DNA of 64,000 bases, from positions 1-64,000 of the forward strand of contig NZ_QCZI01000016.1 of assembly GCF_003097635.1 (NCBI RefSeq), written 5' to 3'. This document shows positions 26,692 through 36,284 of this stretch, piece by piece. The translations under genes and the position numbers were made by a program. Numbering within the stretch: the stretch's first letter is position 1; every line of letters begins with the position of its first letter. Below the pieces are notes generated by a model that saw only the letters and a program-made list of their open reading frames with translations, did no database searches and was not told the origin of the DNA. This DNA is from Flavobacterium psychrotolerans (lineage in GTDB: Bacteria; Bacteroidota; Bacteroidia; Flavobacteriales; Flavobacteriaceae).

Positions 26692-26924
26692 TTTTTTCCA
26701 GGCAGTAATTTTTCTTACTCCCTAATTCAGAAAAAAGATTTTTTTTTGTTTTTTTGGGTCATCTATTACCTCAATCGCTTCTCCACCAGTTGCTTGACCT
26801 TACACTGACTACTAACGCATCTCTTTTCTGGCATTTGGTTGTCTTTTTTACCATATTCTATTCTACCTCAATCTTGAAAATATAATTGTTGAAGATGTGT
26901 TTCGTATTTTTTCACAATTTTCAT
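26692..26924 (-). pseudogene. Possible tryptophan 2,3-dioxygenase remnant
   Basis: The gap between two minus-strand genes holds pieces that resemble both ends of a Bacteroidetes tryptophan 2,3-dioxygenase. At one end an ATG overlaps the DUF3108 stop (TAATG) and reads MKIVKKYETHLQQLYFQD before a stop; ETHLQ.L recalls the family N-terminus. Further on a frame reads GQATGGEAIEVIDDP and then KNLFSELGS, close in order and spacing to the C-terminal QATGG and FFPELW motifs I recall from the family. Several stops interrupt the frames, and about 300 codons are missing between. The evidence is modest; random similarity is possible. Confidence 0.4.
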
Positions 26925-27694
26925 TATGGTTTTACTTTAAAGGAATATTTTAGTCCTTTGAAGGCATCCAAATCCGCCTTAATGGATCCAACCGCTAAGT
27001 TTGCCTGAATCCTGACAGGAAGCTTGTTGTCATCGTCTGAAATCCAAATGGTTAAGCTTTCCTGTTCTTTGAAAACCCTTCCCGATTGGACTAAAGGCCT
27101 AAAAACCATTGTTGGAATAACCCCAAATTTAGTATCTAAATCTTGAGTACCTATATATTTTAACTTAAACTTTGTAGTTTCATTATCAAAAAACATATCT
27201 ATTACTACTGATTCTCCAACTTTAAGTTTATCAATAGTTGGATAATTTCTTAAATAATAGAATGCAGACATTATGTCTTGTGTGTTTTCGGGAATTAAAT
27301 ACGAATTTTCGGATTTATTTTTATAATCATTAACGAGAACCTTATTAGGAGATACACTAAAAAACCCTTCTTGATTTTTAGTATATCCCCCTTCGTCAAT
27401 TTTCCTCACAAATTGATAGGGGCTTCCTGTTTCTTTATCAAAATAACTTTCATAAAGATCATCAACCTTAAAGAAAAAGCGAGACATTCCAGTAGTATAC
27501 CCTTTCCCAAGAGCATGATAGACTTTTTTATTGTTTTTCACTGCCTCCTGAACCTCTAGTGTGGCATACCCCGCATTTAATAGTCCATAATGAATTCTGA
27601 ATTTAAACCACTCACCCGTATCAAAAGCCCTCTCTTTCTGAGATTTAAACCCAAATGTTGTAATAACTAATAATAATATAATTACCTTTTTCAT
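26924..27694 (-). CDS. DUF3108 domain protein
   Basis: A 256-aa exported protein of the DUF3108 family, function unknown. The N-terminus is a signal peptide (MKKVIILLLVITTFGFKSQ). GEWFKFRIHYGLLNAGYATLEV is the family's characteristic first beta-hairpin, and the end is SIKADLDAFKGLKYSFKVKP. Some DUF3108 proteins bind lipids or act in envelope transport. The stop codon overlaps the ATG of the putative dioxygenase remnant, evidence that a coupled gene once followed. Confidence 0.85.
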   Translation of the reverse strand: MKKVIILLLVITTFGFKSQKERAFDTGEWFKFRIHYGLLNAGYATLEVQEAVKNNKKVYHALGKGYTTGMSRFFFKVDDLYESYFDKETGSPYQFVRKIDEGGYTKNQEGFFSVSPNKVLVNDYKNKSENSYLIPENTQDIMSAFYYLRNYPTIDKLKVGESVVIDMFFDNETTKFKLKYIGTQDLDTKFGVIPTMVFRPLVQSGRVFKEQESLTIWISDDDNKLPVRIQANLAVGSIKADLDAFKGLKYSFKVKP

Positions 27695-27753
27695 TATTTT
27701 TTATATTGATTTATTAGCAATATACAATATTCGTTCCAAATGTATTAAAACAA

Positions 27754-27786
27754 AAAAACCCAGTCAAATTAATGACTGAGTTTTTA
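27754..27786 (-). terminator. Terminator downstream of hppD
   Basis: AAAACCCAGTCA…TGACTGAGTTTTT forms a stem with one mismatch flanked by A/T runs. The roughly 200 bp between it and the hppD stop are AT-rich with no visible gene. Confidence 0.7.
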
Positions 27787-27988
27787 TGCTATTAACCAAC
27801 CAAAAAACTATAAATTATAAAAATTTATATAAAAAATATAAGGAAACCACTCCTCTATTTTTTGACAGGACAAAAGTATCTCTTTTTTGATGTATTTTTA
27901 ACAAAAAATCAACTTTAACATTTTTTATTAAGTCATATCATCACTACAACGATATATTTTATTAATTATTCAAAAAATTAACTTTTAA

Positions 27989-29149
27989 TTACAGCGTTCC
28001 TCTTTTTTCTTGTTCCCTTTCAATGGATTCAAATAGCGCTTTGAAGTTTCCCGCTCCAAAACCTTTTGCCCCCATTCTTTGAATAATTTCAAAAAACAAA
28101 GTAGGCCGATCTTCAACAGGTTTTGTGAAAATTTGCAGCAAATAGCCCTCTTCATCAGCGTCTATCATGATGGCCAATTCCTCCAAAACGCCTATATCTT
28201 CATGCATCATCTTCATGTGTTCTCCCAAACGGTTAGGAACGTCTATGTAATAAGCGCTAGGCGGAGCCGATAAAAACTCAATTCCTCTTGCTCTTAATTC
28301 TTTTACCGTTGCAACAATATCATCGGTTGCAATGGCAATATGCTGCACACCAGAACCTTCGTAGAAATTTAAATACTCCTCGATTTGTGAACGTTTGTTC
28401 CCTTTAGCAGGTTCATTGATGGGAAACTTAATCCTGCCGTTCCCATTACTCATTACTTTGCTCATCAATGCAGAATATTCGGTATGGATTTGCTTGTCAT
28501 CAAAAGAAAGGAAATTAACAAATCCCATGACCTCCTCGTACCATTTTACCCAAGGGTTCATTTGGTTCCAACCCACATTCCCCACCATGTGATCAATGTA
28601 CTTTAAACCGATGGCAGTTGGATTATAATCTGATTTCCATTCCAAATAACCCGGTAAAAAAGCTCCCTTGTAATTTTTACGCTCTACAAACAAATGAACC
28701 GTTTCTCCATAAGTGTAAATTCCCGAACGCACCACTTCCCCAAATTCGTCCTTTTCGACTGTTGGCTCCATAAATGTTTTTGCACCTCGCTTAGTTGTTT
28801 CGTCAAATGATTTACGAGCATCATCAACCCAGAGTGCGATAATTTTTACGCCATCCCCATGTTTTTTTACATGCTCGCTAATTGGAGAATCACTAGTTAA
28901 GGCTGTTGTCAATACCAAAAGTATTTTATCTTGTTTTAAAACATAGGACACCTTGTCGCGAGAACCAGTTTCTAACCCACAGTAAGCATGGGATTGAAAC
29001 CCGAAGGTAGTTTTATAAAAATGAGCGGCTTGTTTGGCATTTCCCACATACAATTCGACATAATCAGTTCCCAATAATGGAAGGAAATCTTGTGCTCCTT
29101 CGAATATTTTTTCGAGTCCGTATTCTACTGGTTTCACTTCTTTGCTCAT
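27989..29149 (-). CDS. hppD: 4-Hydroxyphenylpyruvate dioxygenase
   Basis: Non-heme iron dioxygenase that turns 4-hydroxyphenylpyruvate into homogentisate in tyrosine breakdown. Two vicinal-oxygen-chelate repeats are present. The iron ligands are visible as His in YIDHMVGNVG (about 195), His in GVQHIAIATDD (about 277) and Glu in TLFFEIIQRMG (about 357). Length 386 aa. It lies downstream of hmgA on the same strand, 159 bp apart; the spacer contains a structured repeat. Confidence 0.96.
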   Translation of the reverse strand: MSKEVKPVEYGLEKIFEGAQDFLPLLGTDYVELYVGNAKQAAHFYKTTFGFQSHAYCGLETGSRDKVSYVLKQDKILLVLTTALTSDSPISEHVKKHGDGVKIIALWVDDARKSFDETTKRGAKTFMEPTVEKDEFGEVVRSGIYTYGETVHLFVERKNYKGAFLPGYLEWKSDYNPTAIGLKYIDHMVGNVGWNQMNPWVKWYEEVMGFVNFLSFDDKQIHTEYSALMSKVMSNGNGRIKFPINEPAKGNKRSQIEEYLNFYEGSGVQHIAIATDDIVATVKELRARGIEFLSAPPSAYYIDVPNRLGEHMKMMHEDIGVLEELAIMIDADEEGYLLQIFTKPVEDRPTLFFEIIQRMGAKGFGAGNFKALFESIEREQEKRGTL

Positions 29150-29221
29150 GGTGTGTGTTTTTTATTAATTCGGTTAATCGGCGATTTGATTACTAGAACT
29201 TTTGTTGTTTATTTCGGTTCT

Positions 29222-29300
29222 CTAGCCCCGATAAAAGCGGCATCCTTTGCTTGCCTCCTTTAGGCAAGGAAAGATATAGCGAATAGCGGGAAACAGCTTC
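29222..29300. repeat. Structured dispersed repeat, copy B
   Basis: CTAGCCCCGATAAAAGCGGC…AGCGGGAAACAGCTTC, the second copy of the element at 9739. The central hairpin is ATCCTTTGCTTGCCT, loop, AGGCAAGGAAAGAT with 13 of 14 pairs. Relative to copy A, one C-G pair is T-A and one G-C pair is C-G. It sits between hmgA and hppD. Confidence 0.75.
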
Positions 29301-29308
29301 AAGAAAAA

Positions 29309-30466
29309 CTAATCTACCCAGGATTTGTAATATTTCCCATCGTCAATTCCCATAGCCTCTTCAGTCACCATTAGCGGTCGGAACGTATCGACCATTACAG
29401 CCAATTCCTGAGTTTCGGTCTGCCCAATACTGCGCTCCATTGCGCCAGGTGCCGGTCCGTGAGGAATTCCCTTTGGATGTAGGGTAATGTGTCCCTGCTC
29501 TATGTTATTTCGACTCATGAAATCGCCCGCAACGTAATACAAAACCTCATCACTGTCAATATTACTGTGGTTGTAGGGTGCAGGAATTGCTTTTGGATGG
29601 TAATCGTACAATCTGGGACAGAATGAACAAACCACAAAAGTTGCCGTTTCAAAAGTTTGATGCACGGGTGGCGGTTGGTGCACGCGACCGGTTATGGGTT
29701 CAAAATTATGAATATTGAATGCATAAGGAAAGTTATACCCATCCCAACCAACAACATCAAAAGGGTGAGTAGCATAAATAACCTCATGAATCATACCTTC
29801 TTTTTTGATTTTAATCAAGAAGTTCCCTTTTTTATCATGAGTTTCAAGTTCAGACGGCAATTTGAAATCGCGTTCGCAAAATGGAGAATGTTCCAAATGC
29901 TGCCCGGAGTCATTTTTGTAACGTTTGGGAGTATATATGGGCGCGAAAGATTCCACGTAGAACAATCTATTTTCTGAAGTATTAAAATCTATTTGATAGA
30001 TGATTCCGCGGGGAATAAGGAGATAATCGCCATATTCGAAAGGAATGTTGCCCATCATGGTTCGCAGTTTTCCTTTTCCTTTGTGGATGAAAATCAATTC
30101 ATCGGCATCGGCATTTTTATAGAAATAGGAAGTGAGTGATTTTTGCGGTGCAGCCAATCCAATAACGCAATCTTTGTTGATGAGCAAGGGTTTTCTGCTA
30201 TCCAAAAAATCCATTTCGGGTTTCAAATCAAACCCTTTTAGCAAGAGCGCCTTTATGTTTTTGCCGATGGCAATTTTGGGTTCAACCGAATAGGATTTTA
30301 CAATTTCTTTAACCTGTGTAGGCCTATGAACATGGTATAATAGAGACGAATTCCCATGAAATCCTTCCGTGCCAAAAAGCTGTTCATAGTAAAATCCCCC
30401 ATTTGGGTTCTCAAATTGGGTATGCCTTTTTTGAGGAAAAACTCCTAATTTATGATAGATTGGCAT
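29309..30466 (-). CDS. hmgA: Homogentisate 1,2-dioxygenase
   Basis: Ring-opening dioxygenase that forms maleylacetoacetate from homogentisate. The cupin fold is evident from the repeated FEYGDYLLIPRG and HPKGIPHGPAPG motifs; the likely iron ligands are in the C-terminal His/Glu-rich part (HPKGIPHGP and NIDSDEVLYY). Length 385 aa fits the bacterial short form. It forms a tyrosine-catabolic pair with hppD downstream. No maleylacetoacetate isomerase or fumarylacetoacetase is next to it, so the rest of the pathway must be elsewhere. Confidence 0.93.
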   Translation of the reverse strand: MPIYHKLGVFPQKRHTQFENPNGGFYYEQLFGTEGFHGNSSLLYHVHRPTQVKEIVKSYSVEPKIAIGKNIKALLLKGFDLKPEMDFLDSRKPLLINKDCVIGLAAPQKSLTSYFYKNADADELIFIHKGKGKLRTMMGNIPFEYGDYLLIPRGIIYQIDFNTSENRLFYVESFAPIYTPKRYKNDSGQHLEHSPFCERDFKLPSELETHDKKGNFLIKIKKEGMIHEVIYATHPFDVVGWDGYNFPYAFNIHNFEPITGRVHQPPPVHQTFETATFVVCSFCPRLYDYHPKAIPAPYNHSNIDSDEVLYYVAGDFMSRNNIEQGHITLHPKGIPHGPAPGAMERSIGQTETQELAVMVDTFRPLMVTEEAMGIDDGKYYKSWVD

Positions 30467-30633
30467 CGTTTAAAAGTTTTGAATTAAAATTGAAATTTAT
30501 CGGAATCCATAAAATTTCAGCCAAAATCGAAGATTTAAAACAAGATACCCTATAATTTCGGCTAAAACCACACTAACAAATATCGGAAATATTTATTTTT
30601 TTATGTTAATTATTATGAACTATTTATAAAAAC

Positions 30634-30674
30634 AAAAAAGGCATTAAAAAATTAATATTTTAATGCCTTTTTTG
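30634..30674 (-). terminator. Terminator of amino acid permease gene
   Basis: AAAAAAGGCATTAAAA (from 30635) pairs with TTTTAATGCCTTTTTT (to 30673), a stem of about 16 bp with an AATTAATA loop, flanked by A and T runs. Confidence 0.88.
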
Positions 30675-30689
30675 TTATAATGAAATGAA

Positions 30690-32180
30690 CTACTTTTCCA
30701 GATTATTCAACTTACTATTTTTCTTACTATAGGTAAAATAGATTAAAATACCGATTGCCATCCAAGCAAAAAGTCTCAACCAATTTGTCCATCCCAGACC
30801 TACCATCATTAAGATACAAGCGGCAACACCCAATAATGGAACAAATGGAACAAATGGGGTTTTAAATTCCCTTACCATGTCTGGCTCTTTCTTTCTTAAA
30901 ATAATAACTGAAATACAAACCAAAACAAAAGCGAATAAAGTACCAATACTGGTCATATCACCCACAATATCCCCAGGAACAAATGCAGCAAAAGCCCCTA
31001 CAATAATTAGAATAGCCACGTTGGCCTTATAAGGTGTTTTAAATTTTGAATGCAAATCACTAAACATTTTAGGAAGTAAACCGTCCTTTCCCATGGCATA
31101 AAACACTCTGGACTGTCCCAACAACATCACCAAAATAACGGATGAAAATCCTGCTAAAATAGCCACAGTGACCAATTGTCCAAGCCAAGCGTATCCAATC
31201 ATATATTTATTGATTGCAAATGCAACGGAAGCCTCTTTACCCCCCGTCCTAAAATCTTCCACGGTAGCAACACCCGTTAATACATGAGCAAAAAGAATAT
31301 ACAGAATAGTACAAACGGCTAGCGAACCTAAAATACCTATTGGCATATTCCGTTTTGGATTTTTCGTTTCTTGAGCAGCAGTACTTACCGCATCAAAACC
31401 AATAAACGCAAAGAAAACAGTTCCTGCGGCCCCAATAATTCCCCAAAATCCACCAAAATTATGACCAATTCCATGTTCGTCCGTAAAAATAGAACTTGGC
31501 GGGATGTAAGGAGTATGATTTGCCGGATTTACAAAATTCCAGCCAATAACAATAATCAAGACAACAATAATAACCTTAACAACAACAATAATTCCGTTTA
31601 CAAAAGCAGATTCTTGAATGCCTTTTATCAATAATAAACTAATAATACCTACAATGAACAATGCCGGCAAGTTAATCATTCCGTGAGTGACCACTTGAGT
31701 TACGGGATCTGTCATTTTCTGAAATGGCGAGTGGGAGAATTCATAAGGAATGGGACTAATATGGAGCACATTGACCAATAAATTGTTGAGATATTCACTC
31801 CAGGCAATTCCTACAGTCGCTGCCCCAACAGCATATTCCAGAATTAAATCCCAACCAATAATCCAAGCCAAGAACTCTCCCATCGTTGCGTAGGTATAAG
31901 TATAGGCACTTCCAGAAATTGGTATGGATGAAGAAAGTTCAGCATAACATAATCCTGCCAAAGCACAGCCAATGGCCGCAACAATAAAAGCGATTGTTAC
32001 GGAAGGTCCGGCATTTTGAGAAGCTGCCATAGCGGTTCGTACAAACAAACCCGCACCAATGATGGCTCCAATTCCTAATGCAATTAATGACCAAGCAGTT
32101 AACGTTCTTTTTAATCCTTTTTCAGATTCAGATGCTTCTGCTAATAATTGCTCCAATGGTTTTCTTTTCCAAATAGACAT
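30690..32180 (-). CDS. APC-family amino acid permease
   Basis: Inner-membrane amino acid/proton symporter or exchanger of the APC superfamily, cationic amino acid transporter type. About 12 to 14 transmembrane segments are visible. GIGAIIGAGLFVRTA (about 36-50) is the typical unwound first helix, and GFDAVSTAAQETKNP (about 265) is the conserved loop after helix 6. Length 496 aa. The substrate cannot be read from sequence. It is a single-gene unit with a strong terminator. Confidence 0.9.
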   Translation of the reverse strand: MSIWKRKPLEQLLAEASESEKGLKRTLTAWSLIALGIGAIIGAGLFVRTAMAASQNAGPSVTIAFIVAAIGCALAGLCYAELSSSIPISGSAYTYTYATMGEFLAWIIGWDLILEYAVGAATVGIAWSEYLNNLLVNVLHISPIPYEFSHSPFQKMTDPVTQVVTHGMINLPALFIVGIISLLLIKGIQESAFVNGIIVVVKVIIVVLIIVIGWNFVNPANHTPYIPPSSIFTDEHGIGHNFGGFWGIIGAAGTVFFAFIGFDAVSTAAQETKNPKRNMPIGILGSLAVCTILYILFAHVLTGVATVEDFRTGGKEASVAFAINKYMIGYAWLGQLVTVAILAGFSSVILVMLLGQSRVFYAMGKDGLLPKMFSDLHSKFKTPYKANVAILIIVGAFAAFVPGDIVGDMTSIGTLFAFVLVCISVIILRKKEPDMVREFKTPFVPFVPLLGVAACILMMVGLGWTNWLRLFAWMAIGILIYFTYSKKNSKLNNLEK

Positions 32181-32269
32181 ATACTCCTATTTTAATTTGT
32201 TTTTAGGTTCCAAATATATTGTTTTTTATATAAAATTGAACAAAAAAGAACCCTTATGCTGATTTTTAT

Positions 32270-34477
32270 CTAAAACCAAAAGCCAACGTTAAACCAAGCA
32301 AATCCTTTACCGGTTTCTGGCGACCATGTATATTTGAATTGTATAGGACCTATAATTGTTTCCAAACCATACCCTAAAGCATACCCTGAATATTTAGGCG
32401 AAGCAATCCATCTTGTCGAGGCAAAGAGATTATCTTCAATATTGGCATAATTAGCAGACAAATTCAAGTGATTTTTTTTGAGAAATTCGTAATCAAACGT
32501 AACCGTCGACTTTATAAAACTATCGGCCGAAATACTTAAATAATCGTACCCATAAAAATGCCTGAAATTGTTTACCGTACTAAAACCATAACCCCCAAGA
32601 ACAAAATTAAAAAAAGGAACACTTTTCATACCTACCGCAAATCCCGCCTCACTCTGTACATTAACTGTCACTTTTTTGAAGAGCAATTTTGCAAATCCCA
32701 CATCTCCTTTTATTACAGAAAATTTATTGAATTCTTTGGTGTAATCCGAGGAGAAAACATAGTATTGCGCATCACTGGAAAGGTACCATCCTGTTTTTGG
32801 AAAATATTTATTATCTAAGGAATCGTATTTTAAATAGCCAAAAAGACTAACATAATTGCTATTTTCAAAAACGGGCATCGTGTTTTCGGTTGTTTTAGAC
32901 TTAATTTTCAAAAACTTCAATTCTGCGCCAGCACCCAGCAAAAATTTCTGTACAAAAAGAGTTTGCGCATACACTTGATTGGAAAAATCAGAAAAATCTA
33001 AATTAATAGTTTCTATTCCCAATTGTTTTATTAATTCCCCATTATTAAAATCTGTCGCAACATTCCTGTTGAATTTATTGAGTCGAGATTTAATGCCAAA
33101 ACTCCAATAAAAACCATTATCAATATAATAATCCAAATTGTACCTAATATTATCTCCCAATACCACATCCAGGGACATAATATCATTTTTAACCACCGTT
33201 TTTTTCTTTGTCAGATTGATTAAAATACCGCTTTTGTACAAGCCGTCATAATGCAGTCCAAATTTCAAAAACATTGTTGTTGGGTTCTCGGTCAAGTTAA
33301 GTACTAAATCATCCTGGTTTCCATTTTTCTCCAAAGTATAACTTATTGCAGCAAAATTTTGGGTAGCGGTAATATTATCAATACCTCTTCTTAAATCTTC
33401 ATAACTGATTTTCGAGTTCTGCTTGAACCTTAATTTCCCTATAATATATGAATTTGTATAATAATGTAACGGGTTGATTACTATTCTATTAATCTGAAGG
33501 CTATCCGAAACAATCGACAAGCCGGGTCTGAAATCGTTTTTGGAAGCACCTAACGCTTTTAATTTTTCATAAACGGCAAATGCGGCCTCTTCGCCATTTT
33601 GAATTATTTTATTGCCATCATCAAAGGATATGATTCCATAATTTTCGATATCTGGTTTGATATAAATATCGGTTTCACGTATTTTAGCCTTCATTTTTTC
33701 GATGGTCTGAAGGTTTGTAATTTGAACTAAAATCCTTGTGGCTCCCTTAAGTTTTTTTCTGTCTAATAAATCATCTTGCACATCAACCCCAATGATAATA
33801 TCTGCACCCATTTTCCGAACAGCCTCGATAGGATAATTATTTGTAACGCCACCATCTACAAGTAATTTACCGTCTATCTCAACGGGCGAAAACAGGGTAG
33901 GAAATGCGGCACTTGCCAACATTGCCTGTGCCAAATAGCCTTTATTGAGTATTACCTCTTCCCCGGTTTCTATGTTAGAACCTATACATAAAAAGGGAAT
34001 CGGCAGTTTGTTGAAATCCCTAACATGCCTTACAGTTTTCGTTAGATTATTTAATAAGTTATAATTGTACATCCCTTTTGATAAGGAAGTGGGAATCCCT
34101 ACTTTGAACTTATTAAAAGGCAAAGTAAAGGCATACAATTCGTCATTCCTTTTCTCGTAGAAATTCTTGGAGGACCTAGGAATAAAATCATTTATTAACT
34201 CGTCAAAATTGGTTGCTTTAAAAATAGAATCCACCTGACGGGCATTGTACCCGGTGGCATATAACCCTCCAACAATGGCTCCCATGCTGGTTCCACCAAT
34301 ATAGTCTATTTTTATTCCTGCTTGTTCTAAAACTTTTAAAACCCCAATATGGGCAAAACCCTTTGCGCCGCCTCCACTCAAAACCAGCCCTATTTTTGGC
34401 CGTGGCTTTTCTTGATCTTGCGAAAAAGAAGTTGCCACCGTAAAAAATGCCACAACAAGCAAAGCGATTTTTTTCAT
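32270..34477 (-). CDS. Patatin-like phospholipase with C-terminal outer-membrane barrel
   Basis: Probable type Vd-like autotransported phospholipase. Signal peptide at 1-19 (ending SFSQ). Patatin domain at about 28-230 with oxyanion GGGAKGFAHIGVL, nucleophile GGTSMG (Ser about 63) and catalytic Asp in DGGVTNNYP. A middle segment (about 310-390) resembles a POTRA domain, and the rest, about 400-735, is rich in alternating aromatic beta strands and ends in an aromatic residue (FNVGFWF), typical of Omp85/16-strand barrels. Only 7 bp separate it from uvrC upstream, so the two are cotranscribed. Confidence 0.9.
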   Translation of the reverse strand: MKKIALLVVAFFTVATSFSQDQEKPRPKIGLVLSGGGAKGFAHIGVLKVLEQAGIKIDYIGGTSMGAIVGGLYATGYNARQVDSIFKATNFDELINDFIPRSSKNFYEKRNDELYAFTLPFNKFKVGIPTSLSKGMYNYNLLNNLTKTVRHVRDFNKLPIPFLCIGSNIETGEEVILNKGYLAQAMLASAAFPTLFSPVEIDGKLLVDGGVTNNYPIEAVRKMGADIIIGVDVQDDLLDRKKLKGATRILVQITNLQTIEKMKAKIRETDIYIKPDIENYGIISFDDGNKIIQNGEEAAFAVYEKLKALGASKNDFRPGLSIVSDSLQINRIVINPLHYYTNSYIIGKLRFKQNSKISYEDLRRGIDNITATQNFAAISYTLEKNGNQDDLVLNLTENPTTMFLKFGLHYDGLYKSGILINLTKKKTVVKNDIMSLDVVLGDNIRYNLDYYIDNGFYWSFGIKSRLNKFNRNVATDFNNGELIKQLGIETINLDFSDFSNQVYAQTLFVQKFLLGAGAELKFLKIKSKTTENTMPVFENSNYVSLFGYLKYDSLDNKYFPKTGWYLSSDAQYYVFSSDYTKEFNKFSVIKGDVGFAKLLFKKVTVNVQSEAGFAVGMKSVPFFNFVLGGYGFSTVNNFRHFYGYDYLSISADSFIKSTVTFDYEFLKKNHLNLSANYANIEDNLFASTRWIASPKYSGYALGYGLETIIGPIQFKYTWSPETGKGFAWFNVGFWF

Positions 34478-34484
34478 TTAGACG

Positions 34485-36284
34485 TTACAGATTAGAAGTT
34501 TTGTAAAAGTCGGTAATTTTTTTGGCTTTTGAAGCACCAATTACTTCAGATATCTCTTTTTCGGTAGCTAATTTCATTCTTTTAACACTTTTAAAATGCT
34601 GAATCAACGTGAGCATCGTTTTTTCACCAATTCCGGGTATAGATTCTATCGATGAATTTAGCGCCGCTTTGCTTCTTTTGTCCCGATGAAAGGTAATCCC
34701 GAATCGGTGTGCTTCATTTCGCAACTGCTGAATCACCTTCAACGTTTCCGACTTTTTATCCAAATACAAGGGAACCGAATCTCCGGGATAAAACAATTCC
34801 TCTAGTCGCTTGGCAATACCTATGATGGCAATTTTTCCTCTCAAGCCCAATTCGTCCATGCTTTTCAACGCCGAAGACAATTGTCCTTTACCACCATCAA
34901 TGATGATGAGTTGCGGTAATGGCTGTTCCTCGTCAAGCATTCGTTTGTATCTGCGGTAAACCACTTCTTCCATCGAGGCAAAATCATTAGGCCCTTCCAC
35001 CGTTTTGATGTTAAAATGTCGATAGTCTTTCTTGCTTGGTTTTCCGTCTTTAAAAACCACGCAAGCCGCCACAGGATTGGTTCCTTGTATGTTCGAGTTA
35101 TCAAAACATTCTATGTGACGTGGCTCAACTTGGAGGCGCAAATCCTTTTGCATTTGTGCCATGATTCTGTTGGTATGCCGGTCGGGATCTACAATTTGCA
35201 ATTGCTTGAGTTGCTCAATCCTATAAAATTTGGCGTTGCGAACAGACAAATCCAAAATCTGCTTTTTGTCTCCGAGTTGGGGAACGGTAACTTTAATATT
35301 TTCACCCACTTCCACTTCAAAAGGAACGATGATTTCCCGAGACAGCAAATGGAACCGTTCCCGAAGCTCAATAATGGCAAGTTCCAATAATTCTTCATCC
35401 GTTTCGTCGAGTTTCTTTTTTATTTCCATGGTATGGGAACGAATTATCGACCCATGAGAAATTTGCAAAAAGTTGACATACGCCGCACTTTCGTCTGAAA
35501 CGATTGAAAACACGTCGATATTAGTGATTTTCGGATTAACTATAGTAGAACGGGATTGGTATTTTTCGAGGGTTTCTATTTTCTCCTTAATTTTTTGGGC
35601 TTCTTCAAAATGCATTTCTTGAGCCAAATCATTCATGACACGTTTGAAATCCTTCATGCTTTCCTTGAAATTCCCTTTGAGGATTTCCCGAATGGCGTCG
35701 ATCTGTTTCTGGTAATTTTCCAACGATTCGAATCCTTCACAAGGCCCTTTGCAGTTGCCAATATGGTATTCGAGACACACTTTAAATTTATGGTTTTCGA
35801 TATTGTTTTGACTCAAATCATAATTGCAGGTGCGTAACGGATACAATTCTTTTATCAAATCTAAAATCGTCGAAACCGTTTTAAAACTAGTATAGGGGCC
35901 AAAATATTCCGACCCGTCCTTGACCATTTTTCTCGTGGGAAAAATTCTTGAAAAAGGTTCTTTTTTGATGCAAATCCAAGGGTAGGATTTGTCGTCTCGA
36001 AGCAGCACGTTGTAGCGGGGTTGCAGGGTTTTTATTAGATTGTTCTCCAGCAAAAGCGCATCGGTTTCTGTAGGGACAACAATGTGTTTTATGGTGACAA
36101 TCTTCTTGACGAGCACGTTGGTTTTTGCCGTGTCATGAATTTTATTGAAATAGGATGAAACTCTTTTCTTCAAATTTTTGGCCTTGCCCACATACAAAAT
36201 TTTCCCTGCCACATCATAATATTGATACACGCCGGGACCGTCTGGTAAGGTTTGGATTTGAAGGGCTAGAGAAGGAATTGTCAT
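34485..36284 (-). CDS. uvrC: Excinuclease ABC subunit C
   Basis: Makes the dual incisions of nucleotide excision repair. N-terminal GIY-YIG nuclease: GPGVYQYYD and ILYVGKAKNLKKRVSSYF (about 15-45). Then the UvrB-binding segment (FEEAQKIKEKIETLE), RNase H-like nuclease (ECFDNSNIQGTNPVAACVVF; LIIIDGGKGQL) and C-terminal helix-hairpin-helix (SIESIPGIGEKTMLTLIQHF). I set the start at the ATG reading MTIPSLALQIQTLPDG, because family members begin there; the open frame continues 41 codons upstream into sequence without family similarity. Length 599 aa. Upstream is a very AT-rich region. Confidence 0.94.
   Translation of the reverse strand: MTIPSLALQIQTLPDGPGVYQYYDVAGKILYVGKAKNLKKRVSSYFNKIHDTAKTNVLVKKIVTIKHIVVPTETDALLLENNLIKTLQPRYNVLLRDDKSYPWICIKKEPFSRIFPTRKMVKDGSEYFGPYTSFKTVSTILDLIKELYPLRTCNYDLSQNNIENHKFKVCLEYHIGNCKGPCEGFESLENYQKQIDAIREILKGNFKESMKDFKRVMNDLAQEMHFEEAQKIKEKIETLEKYQSRSTIVNPKITNIDVFSIVSDESAAYVNFLQISHGSIIRSHTMEIKKKLDETDEELLELAIIELRERFHLLSREIIVPFEVEVGENIKVTVPQLGDKKQILDLSVRNAKFYRIEQLKQLQIVDPDRHTNRIMAQMQKDLRLQVEPRHIECFDNSNIQGTNPVAACVVFKDGKPSKKDYRHFNIKTVEGPNDFASMEEVVYRRYKRMLDEEQPLPQLIIIDGGKGQLSSALKSMDELGLRGKIAIIGIAKRLEELFYPGDSVPLYLDKKSETLKVIQQLRNEAHRFGITFHRDKRSKAALNSSIESIPGIGEKTMLTLIQHFKSVKRMKLATEKEISEVIGASKAKKITDFYKTSNL

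Noticed and set aside
26506..26808. Plus-strand 100-codon frame across the M23 start and the dioxygenase remnant
   Set aside because: Lies mostly opposite a well-supported gene; no family similarity was recognised.
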